This document shows positions 36,855-45,347 of a stretch of DNA of 64,000 nt, piece by piece. How positions within the stretch are numbered: position 1 is the stretch's first letter; every line of letters begins with the position of its first letter. Below the pieces are notes generated by a model. That model searched no databases, was not told the origin of the DNA, and worked only from the letters and a program-made list of their open reading frames with translations. The translations under genes were made by a program, and so were the position numbers. Source of the stretch: Paucibacter sp. DJ2R-2 (GTDB lineage Bacteria > Pseudomonadota > Gammaproteobacteria > Burkholderiales > Burkholderiaceae_C); the NCBI RefSeq assembly GCF_025717675.1, contig NZ_JAJIRT010000002.1:310001-374000 (forward strand). The letters are read 5' to 3'.

Positions 36855-36940
36855 TCTCGCGGCGGGGCAGCGCCAGCGCCTGACAGTGGGCGCGTTGCCT
36901 GCTCCGCCCCCAACGACATGCTCACGCCGGAGTCATTTCC

Positions 36941-38866
36941 ATGAAGTACCTTCCTCAGTTCGTGTTTGCCCTGCTCACTGCGACGGCCCTGGCGCCAGCG
37001 CAGGCCGCAGAAAACTCCTACAACCTCGTCGGCAGTGGCGGCAAGTGCCTGGACAGCAGCGGCGGTCTCGCCCCATGTGGTGGGGTCGAACAGCGTTTTG
37101 TCTTCGCTGCCGATGGCGCGGTCATGGTGGACACCGGCCAGGGCATGCGCTACCTGCGCGGCCGGCTGTTTTCGAGCAAGTCGGTCGACTTCAGCGACGC
37201 GCCGTCCACCGGCACGTCCAGCACCTTCTGGACCCAGCCCGGCGGCGACCGCCTGCAGCTGGCGCAAACCGGATCGGCGACGCCGATGTGCCTGTCCTTG
37301 CAGTCAAAGGCGGGCGCCACAAGAGGCAGCCCCGCAGTACTGAGTGCCGAGCTCGCGCTCTGCTCGGCCAGCGCAGCCAACCAGAAATGGCAGCGCGCCA
37401 ACGCCCTGCCCCTCGGCGCGGCTGGCTCCCACCAGACCCAGCTCAAGAGCGTCGCGAGCAAATGCCTGCAGCAGTCTGACTTCAACGCACCGCTTGCACC
37501 GGGCAAGCTGACGGTTTCGGCCTGCGCATCGGTGGCCAAGAACGAGTACTTCACCTTCACCAACCAGGGCGCGATCATGCTGAATGGCTTGTGCCTGAGC
37601 GCATCGGGCACGGCTGTGGGCTCAGGCGTTGGCCTGGGAAGCTGCGGCGAGATCGGCGTGCCACCGGGCGACCTTCAGAAGTGGAAGCGCGCCGGCAACT
37701 CGCGGATTGTGTCGGCCAGCAACGGCCTGTGCTTAGGGATAGCCAATCGCTCCACCCAAGACAAGGCCGCCGTTGACCTCGAAACCTGCGACGCCAGCAA
37801 CCCGTTCCAGACCTGGATCACCGGCAACACCGTGGCCAGCGACTGGCCGGGCCCGGACAACAAGCCCACCACCTATGTGCCGGGCCAGAAGCTGAGCAAT
37901 GGCCAGGTCAACACGATCGTCAACTGGATTCAGAGCGAAACCTCGATCACCAGCACCCCGTTTTGCTACAAGACGGCGGCCTATGACCGTGGCGTCGGCA
38001 TCTTGCCCGCATGCGGCGACGGCCAGTACCAAGACGGCGCCTTGTGCTACAGCGACTGCCGCAGCGGCTACCACCCGGTCGGCTCGGTGTGCTGGAGCAA
38101 CCAGGCCCTGTCTTACCAGCCCGGCAACAAATGCACCCATCGTGACGCGCTCGGCACCTGCTGGGCATGGAAGATGAACGATTGCAGGGACGGCTACACC
38201 AGCGATGGGCTCGCCACCTGCTGGCTCAACAACTCCTCCTATCAGAACGGCGCAGGCAGCTTGCTGAAATCCTGCAAATCCAATCGCGTGCTGCAGGCCG
38301 GCCTGTGCTACCTCAAGCCGCGCGACGGCTACCAGTGCAACGCCACCAACTGCAATCAGCGCTGCGCCGCAGGCATCGTCGATTGCGGGGCGGCGGCCTG
38401 CGCCAGCAACGCCAACCAATGCGCCAACACCATCACCAATATGGTGGTCAGCTCGGCCATGATGATTGGCAGCTTTGCCACGGGGGGCACCATGGGAGTG
38501 GCCAAATCTTCGGTGATGACCGCCAAGAACGCTTACATGGCGGCCACGACTGCCTACGATCTGGCGCAGGCCTTGCTCACCTTGTCTGAAAACATCAACA
38601 ACTTCATGAACCTGGCGGAGAACAATCTTGCTTCGATTTCGAGCACCGACATCGAGGCCCAGATCGCCGCCAAATACAAGAAAGGTGACGCCGACTACAG
38701 GCACATCGCGCGGGAATGGGCGGCACGGCAGATGATGTTCTACATTGCCGACCTGCTGCTGGATCTCGACACGCTCATCATCACCTCGATTGACCCGACC
38801 GGTATCACCGGAGTCATCGACGCCTTTGCCAAGCCGCCCTGCAAGGACCATACGCCGATGCCGTGA
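36941..38866 (+). CDS. Secreted ricin-type lectin with cysteine-rich middle and hydrophobic helical C-terminus
   Basis: Exported protein of 641 residues with signal peptide (about 1-22). The N-terminal half (about 25-295) has the ricin beta-trefoil pattern: repeated KCLD/LCLS/KCLQ starts and Q-x-W-type repeat ends (NQKWQRA, LQKWKRA, FQTWITG). A cysteine-rich section (about 345-490) has short repeats of the form DGALCYxDCRSGYxPVGxVCW and DGYTSDGLATCW. The C-terminal part (about 490-641) is Ala/Met-rich and largely helical (MVVSSAMMIGSFATGG, then AYDLAQALLTLSENINNF) and ends in a basic, Cys-containing tail. The layout suggests a glycan-binding effector, adhesin or pore-former, but this is inference. 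It follows the PEP-CTERM gene by 86 bases. Confidence 0.8.
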   Translation: MKYLPQFVFALLTATALAPAQAAENSYNLVGSGGKCLDSSGGLAPCGGVEQRFVFAADGAVMVDTGQGMRYLRGRLFSSKSVDFSDAPSTGTSSTFWTQPGGDRLQLAQTGSATPMCLSLQSKAGATRGSPAVLSAELALCSASAANQKWQRANALPLGAAGSHQTQLKSVASKCLQQSDFNAPLAPGKLTVSACASVAKNEYFTFTNQGAIMLNGLCLSASGTAVGSGVGLGSCGEIGVPPGDLQKWKRAGNSRIVSASNGLCLGIANRSTQDKAAVDLETCDASNPFQTWITGNTVASDWPGPDNKPTTYVPGQKLSNGQVNTIVNWIQSETSITSTPFCYKTAAYDRGVGILPACGDGQYQDGALCYSDCRSGYHPVGSVCWSNQALSYQPGNKCTHRDALGTCWAWKMNDCRDGYTSDGLATCWLNNSSYQNGAGSLLKSCKSNRVLQAGLCYLKPRDGYQCNATNCNQRCAAGIVDCGAAACASNANQCANTITNMVVSSAMMIGSFATGGTMGVAKSSVMTAKNAYMAATTAYDLAQALLTLSENINNFMNLAENNLASISSTDIEAQIAAKYKKGDADYRHIAREWAARQMMFYIADLLLDLDTLIITSIDPTGITGVIDAFAKPPCKDHTPMP

Positions 38867-38977
38867 TATCGGGTTGAAGCCGGCGGTGAATGGCGTTAGG
38901 GCCTTCTAAGACAATGTCGTTGGGTCGCGAAGGATCGCCTCAGCGGGTCAGTCGCCCCCCGCCTCCTCGCCTGAAAC

Positions 38978-40501
38978 TCAAGCCGCCAGCGACAACTTGC
39001 CCCGCTCCAGCAGTTCGCGCGCCAGCTCGCCGATGCGGCGCAAGGCTTGGGGATGGGCCGGGCCCCAGCGGCCACCGACGCTGAGGCGCAGGCAATGCTT
39101 GAAACGCGGGCCGGCGCTGAAGAGCTGGCCCGGGGCGATGCAGATGTTCTCGGCCAGGCAGGCTTCGTAGAGATGAAGGGCGTCGATGCCGGCCGGCAGC
39201 TCCACCCAGAGGATGAAGCCTCCGCCCGGGTCGGTGATGCGGCTGCCCTTGGGAAAGCTCTCAGCGATCAGGCGGCGCGCCAGGTCGACCCGCTGCGCCA
39301 GGGTGGCACGCAGCTGGCGCAGCGCGGCCTCATTGCCTGACTGCCCCAGCAGCTCGGCCAAGGTCAGCTCCAGCACGGCGGTCTGCACACCCGACTGCAC
39401 GGTCTGGATCTTGCGCAGGCCCGGTGTCCAGCGCCCTGCGGCCACCCAACCCAGGCGCAGGCCAGGCACCAGCGTCTTGCTGAAGGACCCACACAACATG
39501 ACCTGGCCGCTGCGATCGAAGGACTTGACCGCGCGGCGCTTGTCCTCCTGCTCGGCCAGATCGTTGTAGACCGCGTCCTCGATCAAGGCCACATTGCGCG
39601 CCTGCACCAGCTGCGCCAGACGGCGACGGTCGGCCAGCGACATGGAGCAACCCAAGGGGTTGGACAGGGTGGGCACCAGCAAGACGGCCTTGACCGGCTG
39701 GGTCTCCAGCGCCAGCTGCAAGGCGTCGAGCGAGACGCCATGGCGCGGGTGGGTGGGAATCTCGAGGGCCCGCAGATGCAGGCTTTGCAGAATCTCCAGA
39801 AAGCCAAAATAGGTCGGCGATTCCAGCGCCACCACATCGCCGGGCTTTGTCACCGCTTGCAGGCACAGGGTGATGGACTCCAGGCAGCTGTTGGTCATGA
39901 TGATGTCATCGGCCTCCAGCTCGCAGCCCATGCCCAGCGCATGGCGGGCCACGGCACGGCGCACCGCCTCCTGGCCGCTGCCCAGCTGGTAGGTGCAGAG
40001 CAGATCGCGGTGCCGCTGCACGGTGCGGATCAAGGCCCGGCGCACGCGCTCCTGATCGAACAACTCGGGCTCGGGGGCGGCTGCCCCGAAGCTGATGATG
40101 TCGGGCGACACCGACAGGCGCAGCACCTGCTGGCCGAGATCGTCCAGATGCACCTTGCGCGACAGCCGGCTCGGGCGCGAAGTCTGCGGTTCCGGCAAGG
40201 ACTTGGGTCGCTGGGCCACGAAATAGCCCGAGCGTGGGCGCGCCTGGATCAGCAAAGCATCCTCCAGCCAGCGGTAGGCCTGCACCACCGTGGACTGTGA
40301 GACCTGCTGCTGCCGGGCCAGCTCGCGCACCGAGAGCATGCGTTCGCCGCGCGCCAGGGTTCCGGCCCGGATGGCGCGGGCCAGCTTCTCGGCCAGCTGC
40401 ACATAAAGCGCGGGCTGCCGGGTGGTATCGCCGAGGGCTGCTGCGCTGGGGTCCTTGGGGTCGCACTGGTCGTGCGGGTCGTTCGGGTCGGCTGCTTTCA
40501 T
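38978..40501 (-). CDS. MocR-type GntR regulator with aminotransferase domain
   Basis: Transcription factor of 507 residues. The N-terminal winged helix (about 28-100) is of the GntR type (GERMLSVRELARQQQVSQSTVVQAYRWLE is its core in shortened form: LSVRELARQQQVSQSTV). The C-terminal 380 residues have the fold-type I aminotransferase pattern, with the PLP lysine in GSFSKTLVPGLRLGWVA and the Arg that binds substrate carboxylate near the C-terminus. MocR proteins usually regulate vitamin B6, amino-acid or transport genes and often a divergent neighbour. Here the neighbour is a DUF2917 gene, with a perfect palindrome between them. The first 25 residues are Asp/Pro-rich and not conserved. Confidence 0.93.
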   Translation of the reverse strand: MKAADPNDPHDQCDPKDPSAAALGDTTRQPALYVQLAEKLARAIRAGTLARGERMLSVRELARQQQVSQSTVVQAYRWLEDALLIQARPRSGYFVAQRPKSLPEPQTSRPSRLSRKVHLDDLGQQVLRLSVSPDIISFGAAAPEPELFDQERVRRALIRTVQRHRDLLCTYQLGSGQEAVRRAVARHALGMGCELEADDIIMTNSCLESITLCLQAVTKPGDVVALESPTYFGFLEILQSLHLRALEIPTHPRHGVSLDALQLALETQPVKAVLLVPTLSNPLGCSMSLADRRRLAQLVQARNVALIEDAVYNDLAEQEDKRRAVKSFDRSGQVMLCGSFSKTLVPGLRLGWVAAGRWTPGLRKIQTVQSGVQTAVLELTLAELLGQSGNEAALRQLRATLAQRVDLARRLIAESFPKGSRITDPGGGFILWVELPAGIDALHLYEACLAENICIAPGQLFSAGPRFKHCLRLSVGGRWGPAHPQALRRIGELARELLERGKLSLAA

Positions 40502-40584
40502 CGCCCTATTCTGAAGGCTGCACGGCGTTCCATGACCATACAGATGCGGGTTTTTACGAGCAGTACAGCACCGTTTTCCAGCGC

Positions 40585-40599
40585 TCTGTACGGTACAGA
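40585..40599. promoter_or_regulatory. 15-base palindrome, candidate MocR operator
   Basis: The sequence TCTGTACGGTACAGA is a perfect palindrome around a central G. It sits between the divergent MocR gene (start 40501) and DUF2917 gene (start 40654). Related half-sites TACAG occur at about 40539-40543 and 40564-40568 in direct orientation, the mixed direct/inverted layout expected for MocR dimers with extended domains. Binding by this MocR is inferred from position. Confidence 0.5.
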
Positions 40600-40653
40600 T
40601 CGGCCTGGGCTTGTGGCTGTTGCGCCGGCCTTGGCCTGCCTAAGCTGAGCGCC

Positions 40654-40941
40654 ATGGACACCACCTTACGAACCGCAACACAGTCCGCGCTGCCAGGTTC
40701 ACAGCCGCAAACCCAAGACCTGCTGCCGGAGCAAGCCTGCCAGCTGCTGCAGCTGCACCGCCACCAATGCGCCCGCCTGCAAGTTCAGCGCGGCCAGCTC
40801 TGGCTGACCCAGGAAGGTCGGCTTGAGGACCGGCACCTGCGAGGCGGTGAATACACCCTGCTGAAAGGCCCGGGCCGCTTTCACCTGGGCGCGCTGGGGC
40901 CGGAGGGCTGCCGCGTCCAGTTGCTGCGCGGCGCGCGCTGA
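40654..40941 (+). CDS. DUF2917 family small protein
   Basis: Predicted cytoplasmic protein of 95 residues. The family pattern is visible: a short cupin-like strand set with LQVQRGQLWLTQEGRLEDRHL (shortened: GQLWLTQEG) followed by GGEYTLLKGPGRFHLGAL. Proteins of DUF2917 are small, common in Burkholderiales and have no assigned activity. It is transcribed divergently from the MocR regulator and is its most likely target. The ATG at 40654 lies close to the conserved part; a longer frame upstream runs antisense to the regulator. Confidence 0.8.
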   Translation: MDTTLRTATQSALPGSQPQTQDLLPEQACQLLQLHRHQCARLQVQRGQLWLTQEGRLEDRHLRGGEYTLLKGPGRFHLGALGPEGCRVQLLRGAR

Positions 40942-41419
40942 GGCGGGATGCCGGCGCCGCAGGGGCTACGTGCGCCGCGTCACAGTGACACCGACTGCTC
41001 TATGGGCGCGCCACAGCAGCTGCGCCAGCCATTGAGGTGATCCGGCTTCAATGGCCGGCTTTACCAGAAGAAGCCCGTCAGTCTTTATCGTCAGGGGCAG
41101 CAATGTGCCCAATGCGGGTATTCGTGCGTGCTCCTTGAATTCACGCAGCCGGCCATGGGCCGCCTATCGCGGTTTGAAAATGCGTTCTTTGCGGCCAGCG
41201 CCAGCGTCGTGTCTCCGGCGTTCCGTATCACCGCTGCGGGCGAGCTTGTGCCTTGGAACAGCCCGTTCAGGTTGGACTGACGCCATTGAGCGGGCCGATC
41301 TGCGCCGGCAGTTTGGCGGCGAGTCTTCTTGCGAAATTACAAGGCCCTGCTGATCCGCCAAACATAGCAAGGTTGTGTGTTGTGCTGGGTACCGAGAACA
41401 CGTCCGTCCCTGATTCGGC
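40942..41419. other. 478-base gap with no supportable gene
   Basis: Frames of up to 100 codons occur on the plus strand and shorter ones on the minus strand, but they lack ribosome sites and motifs and their composition is shadow-like. The stretch is visibly less GC-rich than neighbouring genes. No terminal inverted repeats or transposase remnants could be recognised. Confidence 0.35.
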
Positions 41420-42082
41420 TCAGTTCATTGCGCTGGAAGCACTTTGCAGCCGATCCAGAACGTCCTGAGGCTCCGCACGTTGTCGGTAGTCGGCCTCGAC
41501 ATGGGCGTAGCTGACGAGCCCATCGGCGTCGATGACAAAGGTTGCCGGAACCGGAAGTACCCATTGGCCGTTGCCGTTCAGTGTGGGTAGGTCATTTCCG
41601 ACTTGCGCGTACAGCTCGACCAGCTCGTGGCTGAGCGTGAAGGCAATACCAAATGCTTGGGCTGCAGCCAGGCTGCTGTCGCTCAACACAGGGAAAGCCA
41701 GTTCGTTCTTCTGGAGCGTGGAGAGCGAGTTGTCGGGTGTCTGCGGTGAGATGGCGACCAAGGTGGCGCCCAGCTCACGCAATGAGGGAAGCAGCCGCTG
41801 CCACTCGCGCAATTCCAGGTTGCAATACGGGCACCAGCCACCACGGTAGAACACGATCACCAGCGGCCCAGAGCTGTTCAGCGTCATCAAGACCACTGGA
41901 TTGCCGTTTGCATCGGGCAGAGTCAGTGCTGGCAAAGCGGCACCGAGGCTCAGCGCCGTTTGTTCAATGCCGGTGGCTCGCAGTTGTGCCGTGGCGGCCT
42001 CCATCATGGCCTGCCGCTCTGCGGGAGCCCGTTGCTTGAAGCCAGTTTGGTAGTCGGCCAGCCGTTGCTTGAGTGTGCTCAT
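41420..42082 (-). CDS. Peroxiredoxin-like (AhpC/TSA family) protein
   Basis: Thioredoxin-fold protein of 220 residues. An N-terminal helical segment (about 1-45) precedes the AhpC/TSA fold, with the redox pair Cys84/Cys87 in YRGGWCPYCNLEL; the CxxC spacing is that of thioredoxin-like peroxiredoxins rather than the single peroxidatic Cys of AhpC. Further conserved features are VAISPQTPDNSL and PATFVIDADG. It would reduce peroxides or act as a thiol reductase in the cytosol. An AAGGA site precedes the ATG at 42082. It is the last gene of an operon with a transporter and an AhpD-like protein, and the three fit an oxidant or electrophile response. Confidence 0.9.
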   Translation of the reverse strand: MSTLKQRLADYQTGFKQRAPAERQAMMEAATAQLRATGIEQTALSLGAALPALTLPDANGNPVVLMTLNSSGPLVIVFYRGGWCPYCNLELREWQRLLPSLRELGATLVAISPQTPDNSLSTLQKNELAFPVLSDSSLAAAQAFGIAFTLSHELVELYAQVGNDLPTLNGNGQWVLPVPATFVIDADGLVSYAHVEADYRQRAEPQDVLDRLQSASSAMN

Positions 42083-42129
42083 GGTGTATTCCTTCAATCG
42101 TGTCTGTGATGAGGTGGGCGGATTAACCA

Positions 42130-43080
42130 TCAGCGCGTGCGCGTCAGGCTGCCCGCAGTGACGGTGATAAGCAGGCCAACCACGGCGATCAGCAATCCCG
42201 TGGCTTCGATGCCGGTGGGCACATGCCCGAGCACCGGCCAGGCCAGGAAAGCGGCAATGCCAGGCGCCAGCGCCGGAAAGACCGCCGCCCGGGCTGGGCC
42301 TAGCAATGCCACCATCTTCGAATAGGTGTAAAGCGTGCCCGCGCCAGCGATCAGGCCCTGAACCACCAGCTCGGTTAGCAGGACCGTCGGTGCCACGGCG
42401 AGCAAGCGGTGAAGGCCGTGCGTGGCCAGGTAGATGGGCACATAGGTCACCAAGGCCATGAAAGAGATGACGGCCGTGGTCAGCAGCGGCTCAAGTCTGT
42501 GCCTACGCATCACGATGCCGAAGCCTGCCCACAAGGTGCCTGCAGCGATGAACAGGGCATCACCCCACAGGGCGCGTCCAGCAAGACTGCGCAGCTCCAA
42601 GCCGGAAAGGAGCACCAGTCCGGCGATCACCACGGCGATGCCCGCGATCTTGCGCAGCGTGAGGCGGTCACCCAGAAACAGTGCGGACATCAAGGTGCCC
42701 ATCACGCTCATGGCGGTGAATGGGAACACGGCGGCGTGTGAGGCCGGTGCCCATTGCAGGGCCGTAAACATCAGCAGCCCGAACAGTGGCCCGGCGAGCA
42801 GCGAGACCGTCAACCAGGAGCGCCAACGAGCGAAGAAGCCGGAGGCGTCGCGTCGCAAGGCAAAGACAAGCACCGGCAGCGTGACCACACCGGCCGCGCC
42901 AAAGCGCAGAAAGGTCATGTCGGCAGAGTCCATGCCATGAGAAATGCCCCAGCGTGCGAACACCGTGTATAGCGCCCCGATGCTGGCCGCGACCAGGCCC
43001 ACGAGCAGGCCCTGTGTCACTTTCGAGTCTGACGCGGGCTTGCCGGTGGCAAGGTTGAGGGTGGCTGTCATCTGGCTCAT
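42130..43080 (-). CDS. EamA/DMT family transporter
   Basis: Inner-membrane protein of 316 residues with ten predicted helices in two EamA repeats. Landmarks are the first helix GLLVGLVAASIGALYTVFARWG, given here only by its start GLLVGLVAASIG, DMTFLRFGAAGVVTLPVL, and FPALAPGIAAFLAWPVLG in the second repeat. The substrate is unknown. AGGAG lies six bases before the ATG at 43080. It sits between the AhpD-like and peroxiredoxin genes with gaps of 27 and 47 bases, so all three are likely co-transcribed under the divergent LysR regulator. Confidence 0.9.
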   Translation of the reverse strand: MSQMTATLNLATGKPASDSKVTQGLLVGLVAASIGALYTVFARWGISHGMDSADMTFLRFGAAGVVTLPVLVFALRRDASGFFARWRSWLTVSLLAGPLFGLLMFTALQWAPASHAAVFPFTAMSVMGTLMSALFLGDRLTLRKIAGIAVVIAGLVLLSGLELRSLAGRALWGDALFIAAGTLWAGFGIVMRRHRLEPLLTTAVISFMALVTYVPIYLATHGLHRLLAVAPTVLLTELVVQGLIAGAGTLYTYSKMVALLGPARAAVFPALAPGIAAFLAWPVLGHVPTGIEATGLLIAVVGLLITVTAGSLTRTR

Positions 43081-43107
43081 GGCGGGCTCCTGTTTGGGCA
43101 TGTAGGT

Positions 43108-43647
43108 TCAGGCGTCCAGCGACGGGGCCGCAGCAAAGTCCACCGGGATCTGTGTGGACCCATGCAGAAAGTTGCTTACCATCTTGTCGCCGACGACCAC
43201 GAGGGCATCGACCAGGTTGGCTTCGGTCCAGCCGGCAGCGAAGAAGGCCTGCACCAGCGCTGGGGCGGCATGGCCTCGCTCAAGCGTGATGTTGCGCACC
43301 AACTTGGCCAGCGCATCCAGGCGCGCATCGAAAGCCACGCCGCCACGACGGATCTCCAGAATCTGTTGGGGCGTGAAGCCCAGCATCGCGCCCAGCGCGG
43401 TGTGCGCCGCCAGGCAGTAGGCGCAGTTGTTGACCTGGCTGACCACCAAGTTGATGACTTCGCGCGCCTTCGGGCTGAGGGAGCTCTTGGCGTTCTGCAG
43501 CGCCAAGTAGGTGGCCAGTGCGGTCTCGGAGTGAGCGAAGGTGGCGTACAGATTGGGCACGAAACCCAAGCCCTTTTTCAGGCTGTCGAAGATGGCCTGG
43601 TTAGCGGGCGAGACTTGTTCGTAGCTGGGTACCTTGATGGTCTTCAT
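43108..43647 (-). CDS. AhpD-like carboxymuconolactone decarboxylase family protein
   Basis: Cytosolic all-helical protein of 179 residues. The AhpD-type redox motif is intact: Cys75 and Cys78 in VNNCAYCLAAHTALG, with His82 completing the ExxCxxCxxxH-like arrangement. Family members act as alkylhydroperoxidase partners or as thiol-disulfide enzymes. AGGAG lies just before the ATG at 43647; an upstream frame to 43737 is not needed. It is the first gene of the three-gene operon and is divergent from the LysR regulator, 120 bases apart. Confidence 0.9.
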   Translation of the reverse strand: MKTIKVPSYEQVSPANQAIFDSLKKGLGFVPNLYATFAHSETALATYLALQNAKSSLSPKAREVINLVVSQVNNCAYCLAAHTALGAMLGFTPQQILEIRRGGVAFDARLDALAKLVRNITLERGHAAPALVQAFFAAGWTEANLVDALVVVGDKMVSNFLHGSTQIPVDFAAAPSLDA

Positions 43648-43739
43648 GGGGGGCTCCTTCAGAAAGGGTGGTGAATCGGTGGAGTGAACTGTGATTGCTT
43701 CTTGAAATTTGCGGTAGTCGGTCGCCAGGCCTATCATTC

Positions 43740-43754
43740 ATTCCATTTTGGAAT
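43740..43754. promoter_or_regulatory. LysR-type T-N11-A palindrome
   Basis: ATTCC-ATTTT-GGAAT is a perfect inverted repeat with the T-N11-A spacing of LysR binding boxes. It lies 14 bases before the LysR-type gene start and 93 bases before the start of the divergent AhpD-like gene. This fits autorepression plus activation of the operon. Assignment rests on position and pattern only. Confidence 0.55.
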
Positions 43755-43767
43755 CAATGAGACATCA

Positions 43768-44682
43768 ATGGATCGCTTGCTGGCCATGCAGACCTTTGTT
43801 CGCGTCGTCGAGACGGGCAGCTTCTCGGCCGTGGCGCGTGAGCAGTCGAGCACCCAAAGTGCCGTCAGCAAGCAGGTAGCCGCGCTTGAGCGCCACCTCG
43901 GTGCCAAGCTGTTGACGCGCACCACGCGCAACCTGTCGCTCACCGATGACGGCGAGCGCTACTTCGAAGACGTGCGGCGACTGGTCGCCGAGGTCTTGGA
44001 AACCGAAGAGCAGTTGCGCCGAGGCGAGCAACAACTCAGCGGCTGGTTACGGGTGGCGGCCTCAGTGGGATTTGGCACCCGGGTGCTGCGTCCGCATGTG
44101 CACAGCTTTTTGGCGGCGCATCCGGGCGTGAAAATCGACTTGAAACTCAACGACGGCTTCATCGATCTGGTCGAACACGGTATCGATATGGCGGTGCGCA
44201 TCGGCAATCTGGCCGACAGCACGCTGGTGGCGCGGCGTATTGGCAGCATCCGGCGCGCGGTGGTCGCCAGCCGGGCCTATGTGCAGGCCGCCACGGTCGA
44301 GCGGCCGATGCCGCTGATCCCAGAAGACCTGAAACGGCACCCATGCATCGTCTACACCGAGCTGCGCAACCGAAATCTGTGGGACTTCAGCACGCCAGAC
44401 GGTTCCACAGTCTCGGTGCGGGTAGAGGGTCCGCTGCAGACCAACACGGCAGAGATCGTACGAGCGGCGGTGCTTGATAGCGTGGGCATCGCGTACTCAC
44501 CCACTTGGCTGTTTCAGGATCTGATCGACAGCGGCGATGTGCAAGTGCTGCTGCAAGGCTGGCAGCCCAGCCCCTTGCCACTGCACTTGGTAAGCCCGCC
44601 GGAGCGGCGCCGTGCGGCTAAGGTACGCGCCTTCGCAGAACACCTGGCCAACGCATTGATTGATTGTCCGGCGTGTCAATGA
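43768..44682 (+). CDS. LysR-type transcriptional regulator
   Basis: Regulator of 304 residues. The N-terminal winged helix (about 1-60) has MQTFVRVVETGSFSAVAREQ and STQSAVSKQVAALERHLGAKLL, in shortened form, as in the CrgA/aaeR-like LysR subgroup. The effector domain (about 90-295) is the usual periplasmic-binding fold. The ATG at 43768 starts the conserved helix; the open frame extends 28 residues upstream across the T-N11-A palindrome, which is non-coding in character. The gene is divergent from the AhpD-like/EamA/peroxiredoxin operon and is its likely regulator; the inducer may be an oxidant or quinone (inference). Confidence 0.93.
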   Translation: MDRLLAMQTFVRVVETGSFSAVAREQSSTQSAVSKQVAALERHLGAKLLTRTTRNLSLTDDGERYFEDVRRLVAEVLETEEQLRRGEQQLSGWLRVAASVGFGTRVLRPHVHSFLAAHPGVKIDLKLNDGFIDLVEHGIDMAVRIGNLADSTLVARRIGSIRRAVVASRAYVQAATVERPMPLIPEDLKRHPCIVYTELRNRNLWDFSTPDGSTVSVRVEGPLQTNTAEIVRAAVLDSVGIAYSPTWLFQDLIDSGDVQVLLQGWQPSPLPLHLVSPPERRRAAKVRAFAEHLANALIDCPACQ

Positions 44683-44727
44683 ACCTTCAAGCCGCAGGGG
44701 CGTCCGTCTGAAGAAAGCCTCACCACC

Positions 44728-45347
44728 ATGAGCGCCACGTCCAACACGACATCGCGCCTGCCGCAGGTTTTGGAAGAGGCGCGCGCCTGCACGATCTGTG
44801 CAGCGAATCTGCCACATGGTCCACGCCCAGTGCTGCAGGCGGATGCCCGCGCGCGCATTCTGATCGTCGGTCAGGCACCGGGCAGCAAGGTCCATGCAAG
44901 TGGCGTGCCTTTCGACGATGCCAGCGGCGAGCGACTGCGACAGTGGATGGGCATCAGCCCTGAGCAGTTCTACGACCCGCAGCTCGTCGCCATCCTGCCG
45001 ATGGGCTTTTGCTACCCGGGTACCGGCCCATCGGGCGACCTGGCACCGCGTGGCGAATGCGCGCTGCAGTGGCGCACAAAGCTTTTGCAAGCGATGCCGC
45101 GCATTGAGCTCACACTGGTCATCGGCCAGTACGCGATGGCGTGGCATATCGGCAAGGCTCGCCGGCTGCAGGCACAAGCAATGTGATCGAGACCGTGCGC
45201 GCGTGGTGCGAGCACGGGCCGGGCGTTGTGCCGCTGCCGCACCCAAGCCCGCGCAACAACATCTGGCTTAAGGCCAAACCCTGGTTCGCGAGCGAAGTGA
45301 TTCCGGCTTTGCAAGCCAAAGTCCGATCTTTGATACTTCCAGGCTGA
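44728..45347 (+). pseudogene. Uracil-DNA glycosylase family protein, frameshifted
   Basis: The first frame (44728-45186) encodes the N-terminal three quarters of a uracil-DNA glycosylase family enzyme: CTICAANLPHGPRPVLQ, ILIVGQAPGSKVHASGVPFDD and LTLVIGQYAMAWHIGK. It then runs into a TGA. The remaining C-terminal part, including the conserved PLPHPSPRNNIWLKAKPWF with the glycosylase HPSP motif, continues in another frame (about 45160-45347). A single-base deletion between about 45150 and 45186 explains the shift. As read, the product loses the HPSP loop needed for catalysis, so this is a pseudogene unless the sequence has an error. The gene follows the LysR gene on the same strand by 45 bases. 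Confidence 0.85.

Noticed and set aside
41051-41353. Plus-strand frame of 100 codons in the gap after the DUF2917 gene
   Set aside because: Arg/Ser-rich without motif or ribosome site; could be a decayed gene but cannot be supported.
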